This document shows positions 61,289 through 64,000 of a stretch of DNA of 64,000 bases, piece after piece (the stretch's first letter is position 1; every line of letters begins with the position of its first letter). Origin of the DNA: Endobacterium cereale. Its GTDB lineage: Bacteria > Pseudomonadota > Alphaproteobacteria > Rhizobiales > Rhizobiaceae. The DNA lies in NCBI RefSeq assembly GCF_009617585.1, contig NZ_WIXI01000047.1, forward strand, positions 62,001-126,000, in the 5' to 3' direction. The translations under genes and the position numbers were made by a program. The notes beneath the pieces are model-generated. The model had not been told where the DNA came from. It did not search any database and saw only the letters and a program-made list of their open reading frames with translations.

Positions 61289-61981
61289 TTAGAGAACCGA
61301 CGACGGCTCGACGCGCACGCCCGGACCCATGGTCGAGGAGAGCGCAACGCGCTTGACGTAGTTGCCCTTGGCGCCGGCCGGCTTGGCCTTGACGACCGCA
61401 TCGGCAAAAGCCTTGATGTTTTCTTCCAGAGCCTTGGCGTCGAAGGAAGCCTTGCCGATGCCGGCGTGGACGATACCAGCCTTCTCGACGCGGAACTCGA
61501 CTGCACCGCCCTTGGATGCCTTGACGGCGCCGGCGACGTCCATGGTCACGGTACCGACCTTCGGGTTCGGCATCATGCCACGCGGGCCGAGAACCTTACC
61601 GAGGCGACCGACCAGCGGCATCATGTCCGGGGTAGCAATGCAACGATCGAAGTCGATCTTGCCGCCCTGGACGATTTCCAGCAGGTCTTCTGCACCAACG
61701 ATGTCTGCACCAGCAGCCTTGGCTTCGTCAGCCTTGGCGCCACGTGCGAAGACGGCAACGCGAACGTCGCGGCCGGTGCCGTTCGGCAGATTGACAACGC
61801 CGCGGACCATCTGGTCTGCGTGACGCGGGTCAACGCCGAGGTTCATCGAGATTTCGATGGTTTCGTCGAACTTGGCGACGGCACGTTCCTTGACAGCCGA
61901 AACGGCGTCGGAAAGTGCGATCAGCTTGGTCGGATCGATGCCTTCACGGATCTTCTGGAGACGCTTTGCAACTTTTGCCAT
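61289..61981 (-). CDS. rplA: Ribosomal protein L1
   Basis: 230 residues from ATG 61981, placed two bases after the rplK stop. Opens [20 protein letters not shown] and carries the rRNA-binding [21 protein letters not shown]1-stalk protein and usual repressor of the rplKA mRNA. Confidence 0.98.
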   Translation of the reverse strand: MAKVAKRLQKIREGIDPTKLIALSDAVSAVKERAVAKFDETIEISMNLGVDPRHADQMVRGVVNLPNGTGRDVRVAVFARGAKADEAKAAGADIVGAEDLLEIVQGGKIDFDRCIATPDMMPLVGRLGKVLGPRGMMPNPKVGTVTMDVAGAVKASKGGAVEFRVEKAGIVHAGIGKASFDAKALEENIKAFADAVVKAKPAGAKGNYVKRVALSSTMGPGVRVEPSSVL

Positions 61982-61982
61982 G

Positions 61983-62414
61983 TTACGCCACCACTTCCAG
62001 GCCCATGGAGCGGGCAGAGCCCTCAACCATCAGCATTGCGCCTTCGATATCGGCTGCGTTGAGATCCTTCATCTTACCTTCGGCGATCGCACGGACCTGA
62101 GCCTTGGTGATGGTGCCGGCCTTGCCGCCCTTACCAGGCGTCTTGGAACCAGCAGTGATCTTTGCTTCCTTCTTCAGCCAGTAGGTAACCGGCGGCTGCT
62201 TCATAGCGAAGGTGAAGGACTTGTCCTGGTAATAGGTGATGACGACCGGGATCGGCATACCCTTTTCCATTTCCTGCGTGGCAGCGTTGAACGCCTTGCA
62301 GAATTCCATGATGTTGATGCCGCGCTGACCAAGCGCCGGGCCGATCGGCGGGGACGGGTTTGCCGATCCTGCCTTGACCTGAAGCTTGAGCTGGCCTGCT
62401 ACTTTCTTAGCCAT
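61983..62414 (-). CDS. rplK: Ribosomal protein L11
   Basis: 143 residues. [20 protein letters not shown], then [20 protein letters not shown] (thiostrepton-site proline helix). GTPase-centre protein of the 50S subunit. 181 bases after nusG. Confidence 0.98.
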   Translation of the reverse strand: MAKKVAGQLKLQVKAGSANPSPPIGPALGQRGINIMEFCKAFNAATQEMEKGMPIPVVITYYQDKSFTFAMKQPPVTYWLKKEAKITAGSKTPGKGGKAGTITKAQVRAIAEGKMKDLNAADIEGAMLMVEGSARSMGLEVVA

Positions 62415-62595
62415 TTCTCTGCCTTTCGTTATGGACCGGATGCCGGCCCGATATGCCGACCCCAGGGATCGGCGGCTGCGGTTGCGTGGTGCGGTCGGAA
62501 CGTCCGGCTAAGACGCCTCCCCTCCCACGCGGTTGCGGCAAACGCCGCGCGAGGCCGATCGCCCGAAAGCAATCGACCCCAATTCGAAACTCTTG

Positions 62596-63126
62596 TCAGA
62601 CCTTCTCGACCTGAGCGTATTCGAGCTCCACCGGAGTGGCGCGACCGAAGATCGAAACTTCGACCTTGAGGCGCGAACGCTCTTCATCGACATCCTGAAC
62701 CACACCGTTGAACGATGCGAAGGGACCGTCGGAAACGCGGACCTGCTCGCCGATCTCGTAGGAGATCGAGGATTTTGGACGCTCGACGCCTTCCTGAACC
62801 TGACCGAGGATACGGTCAGCTTCGAAGTCCGGGATCGGAACCGGCTTATTGTCGGAGCCGAGGAAACCCGTAACCTTGGGCGTATTCTTGATCAGGTGGT
62901 AGGCTTCGTCGGTCAGGTTCGCACGAACCAGAACGTAGCCCGGGAAGAACTTGCGCTCGCTGTCGACCTTGCGGCCGCGACGCACTTCCGTCACCTTCTC
63001 TGTCGGCACCAGGATCTTTTCGAACAGGTGCTCAAGCCCCTTCTGGCGAGCCTTGTTCTCGATGTCCTCGGCAACCTTCTTTTCGAAATTCGAATATGCG
63101 TGGACGATGTACCAACGTGCCGCCAT
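62596..63126 (-). CDS. nusG: Transcription antitermination/elongation factor NusG
   Basis: 176 residues from ATG 63126 (MAARWYIVHAYSNFEKKVAE), the usual alphaproteobacterial start; ATG 63132 and GTG 63138 are also in frame. NGN domain with FFPGYVLVRANL, and a C-terminal KOW domain with EIGEQVRVSDGPFASFNG. Links RNA polymerase to ribosomes or Rho. 16 bases after secE. Confidence 0.97.
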   Translation of the reverse strand: MAARWYIVHAYSNFEKKVAEDIENKARQKGLEHLFEKILVPTEKVTEVRRGRKVDSERKFFPGYVLVRANLTDEAYHLIKNTPKVTGFLGSDNKPVPIPDFEADRILGQVQEGVERPKSSISYEIGEQVRVSDGPFASFNGVVQDVDEERSRLKVEVSIFGRATPVELEYAQVEKV

Positions 63127-63142
63127 CTTCATTACCACCCAA

Positions 63143-63343
63143 TCAAACGCCGAAATTCATAACAAAGCCGAGAAGCCATCCGATAAGCTGGTCAGCGGCA
63201 AAAAAGAACAGGGCCGCAACAACAACCATGACCAGGACCATAGCGGTCGAGATCCCGGTTTCACGACGCGAAGGCCATGTGACCTTCTTCGTTTCGGTGC
63301 GAACCTGCTTCAGGAACGTAATCGGGTTGGTTTTGGATGCCAT
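63143..63343 (-). CDS. secE: Preprotein translocase subunit SecE
   Basis: 66 residues with one transmembrane helix (MVLVMVVVAALFFFAADQL). The cytosolic amphipathic part FLKQVRTETKKVTWPSRRET is the family signature. Part of the SecYEG channel. Co-transcribed with nusG and downstream of tRNA-Trp. Confidence 0.97.
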   Translation of the reverse strand: MASKTNPITFLKQVRTETKKVTWPSRRETGISTAMVLVMVVVAALFFFAADQLIGWLLGFVMNFGV

Positions 63344-63538
63344 AACTGTCCACGCAATTACGGCGCGTAAAGCTGATCTTATTCAGCCCCACGCACCGCG
63401 TGTCTGTTTTTACCCTACATAGACACCGATCTCAGCTTTCACAAGAGAAAATCGCTATCCGATGAAGCCGGACTACCGGCAGACCATTTATTTCGACGAC
63501 CACGCTGCGGGCGAACCGCGCCCGTCAATCGAAGAAAA

Positions 63539-63614
<76 letters not shown>

Positions 63615-63667
63615 AAACCCTCTTTCGAAACGGCGCCGAAGCGCTGTCCGTCAAGGACGTGTGCGCT

Positions 63668-63695
63668 CTTTAAGGTGATGTACCGGAGTTGGCAA
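63668..63695 (-). promoter_or_regulatory. Candidate promoter for tRNA-Trp/secE-nusG
   Basis: On the minus strand TTGCCA (63690-63695) and TTAAAG (63668-63673) are 16 bases apart, ending about 54 bases before the tRNA. Rhizobial promoters often use CTTGAC and CTATAT; the -35 fits better than the -10. Confidence 0.4.
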
Positions 63696-63749
63696 GTGGG
63701 TTTTTGCAAGAGATGCGACACTTTTATGGATGAACGGTGGAAAGATGGC

Positions 63750-64000
63750 CTAACCCTCCGATTTCGCCGCCTTGTCACCGAGCGCGCATTCGCGATTTTC
63801 GCCTGTGCCGCGCGCATTTTCAAATGTGCAGCGGGTTTCCGGCGGGCTACCACACACTTTGGCCAGCTGTTTAAAACCGACACAGCGGCCATCCGGATCA
63901 CGATAGCCCGGTCCACCCTTGCATCCACATCCCTTGCAGGCAGGCCTCTCCGGACAACGCGCCTCGGCCGATTTGGGAAGAACCACAAATGCAGAGAGAA
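63750..64000 (-). CDS. Cysteine-rich secreted hypothetical protein, 5' end outside window
   Basis: The frame is open to the right edge (SAFVVLPKSAEA, which looks like the end of a signal peptide). The mature part begins RCPERPACKGCGCKGGPGYR, followed by DPDGRCVGFKQLAKVCGSPP and ETRCTFENARGTG, eight cysteines in about 75 residues. That suggests a disulfide-stabilised periplasmic protein or a metal binder. Upstream codons lie beyond 64000, so a start at GTG 63986 inside the window is unlikely. Function unknown. Confidence 0.6.
   Translation of the reverse strand, partial: LSAFVVLPKSAEARCPERPACKGCGCKGGPGYRDPDGRCVGFKQLAKVCGSPPETRCTFENARGTGENRECALGDKAAKSEG

Overview
The window looks like a chromosomal segment of a Rhizobiaceae bacterium close to Agrobacterium/Rhizobium. 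The evidence is GC-rich coding with rhizobial protein sequences throughout, a start-of-operon globin-coupled chemoreceptor next to a CheS-like STAS gene, an mprF-acvB pair as known from Agrobacterium, and alphaproteobacterial str and rplKAJL-rpoBC operons. All calls come from reading the sequence and from remembered family knowledge; no search was run.

Layout. 1-9.0 kb is backbone: the head of a chemotaxis operon (minus strand), the lysyl-phosphatidylglycerol pair mprF-acvB, a TerC-family membrane protein and a TIGR03862-type flavoprotein. At 9704-9751 lies the 3' half of a tRNA-Phe gene, a classic island attachment scar. From 9.75 to 14.0 kb runs decayed mobile DNA: an HTH initiator-like gene carrying non-triplet iteron-like repeats, a second degraded copy of that module, a PemK-type toxin-antitoxin pair with a nonsense mutation in the toxin, and a GSU2403-type nucleotidyltransferase.

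14.2-37.4 kb is a surface-glycan locus. rfbCBDA makes dTDP-L-rhamnose. On the opposite strand are a glycosyltransferase, an RgpF-like protein, cysD plus a cysN-cysC fusion (PAPS supply), a 1163-residue sulfotransferase/RgpF/WsaF-like fusion and a Wzm-Wzt exporter. Next comes a tightly coupled seven-gene operon resembling the mycobacterial decaprenyl-phospho-arabinose pathway: HAD-UbiA fusion, DprE1-like, DprE2-like, an epimerase-like SDR, an FAD oxidoreductase, GtrA and a large polytopic GT-C-like protein. My reading is a sulfated rhamnan exported by an ABC transporter and decorated in the periplasm with a pentofuranose from a polyprenyl donor.

37.6-45.2 kb is again a scrap zone: a TIG-domain fragment, VapBC, an integrase remnant, a sulfatase-fold membrane phosphotransferase, a frameshifted GH19 lysin remnant, an acyltransferase, an orphan SGNH tail and two IS66-type fragments. 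The IS material ends against a tuf gene cut off after about 71 codons. From there to the end is housekeeping DNA on the minus strand: fusA, rpsG, rpsL, then (after a short plus-strand pair and a cytochrome c peroxidase) rpoC, rpoB, rplL, rplJ, rplA, rplK, nusG, secE, tRNA-Trp and a partial cysteine-rich secreted protein. The truncated tuf and the missing S10 cluster mark a rearrangement breakpoint, or an assembly join, in the str operon.
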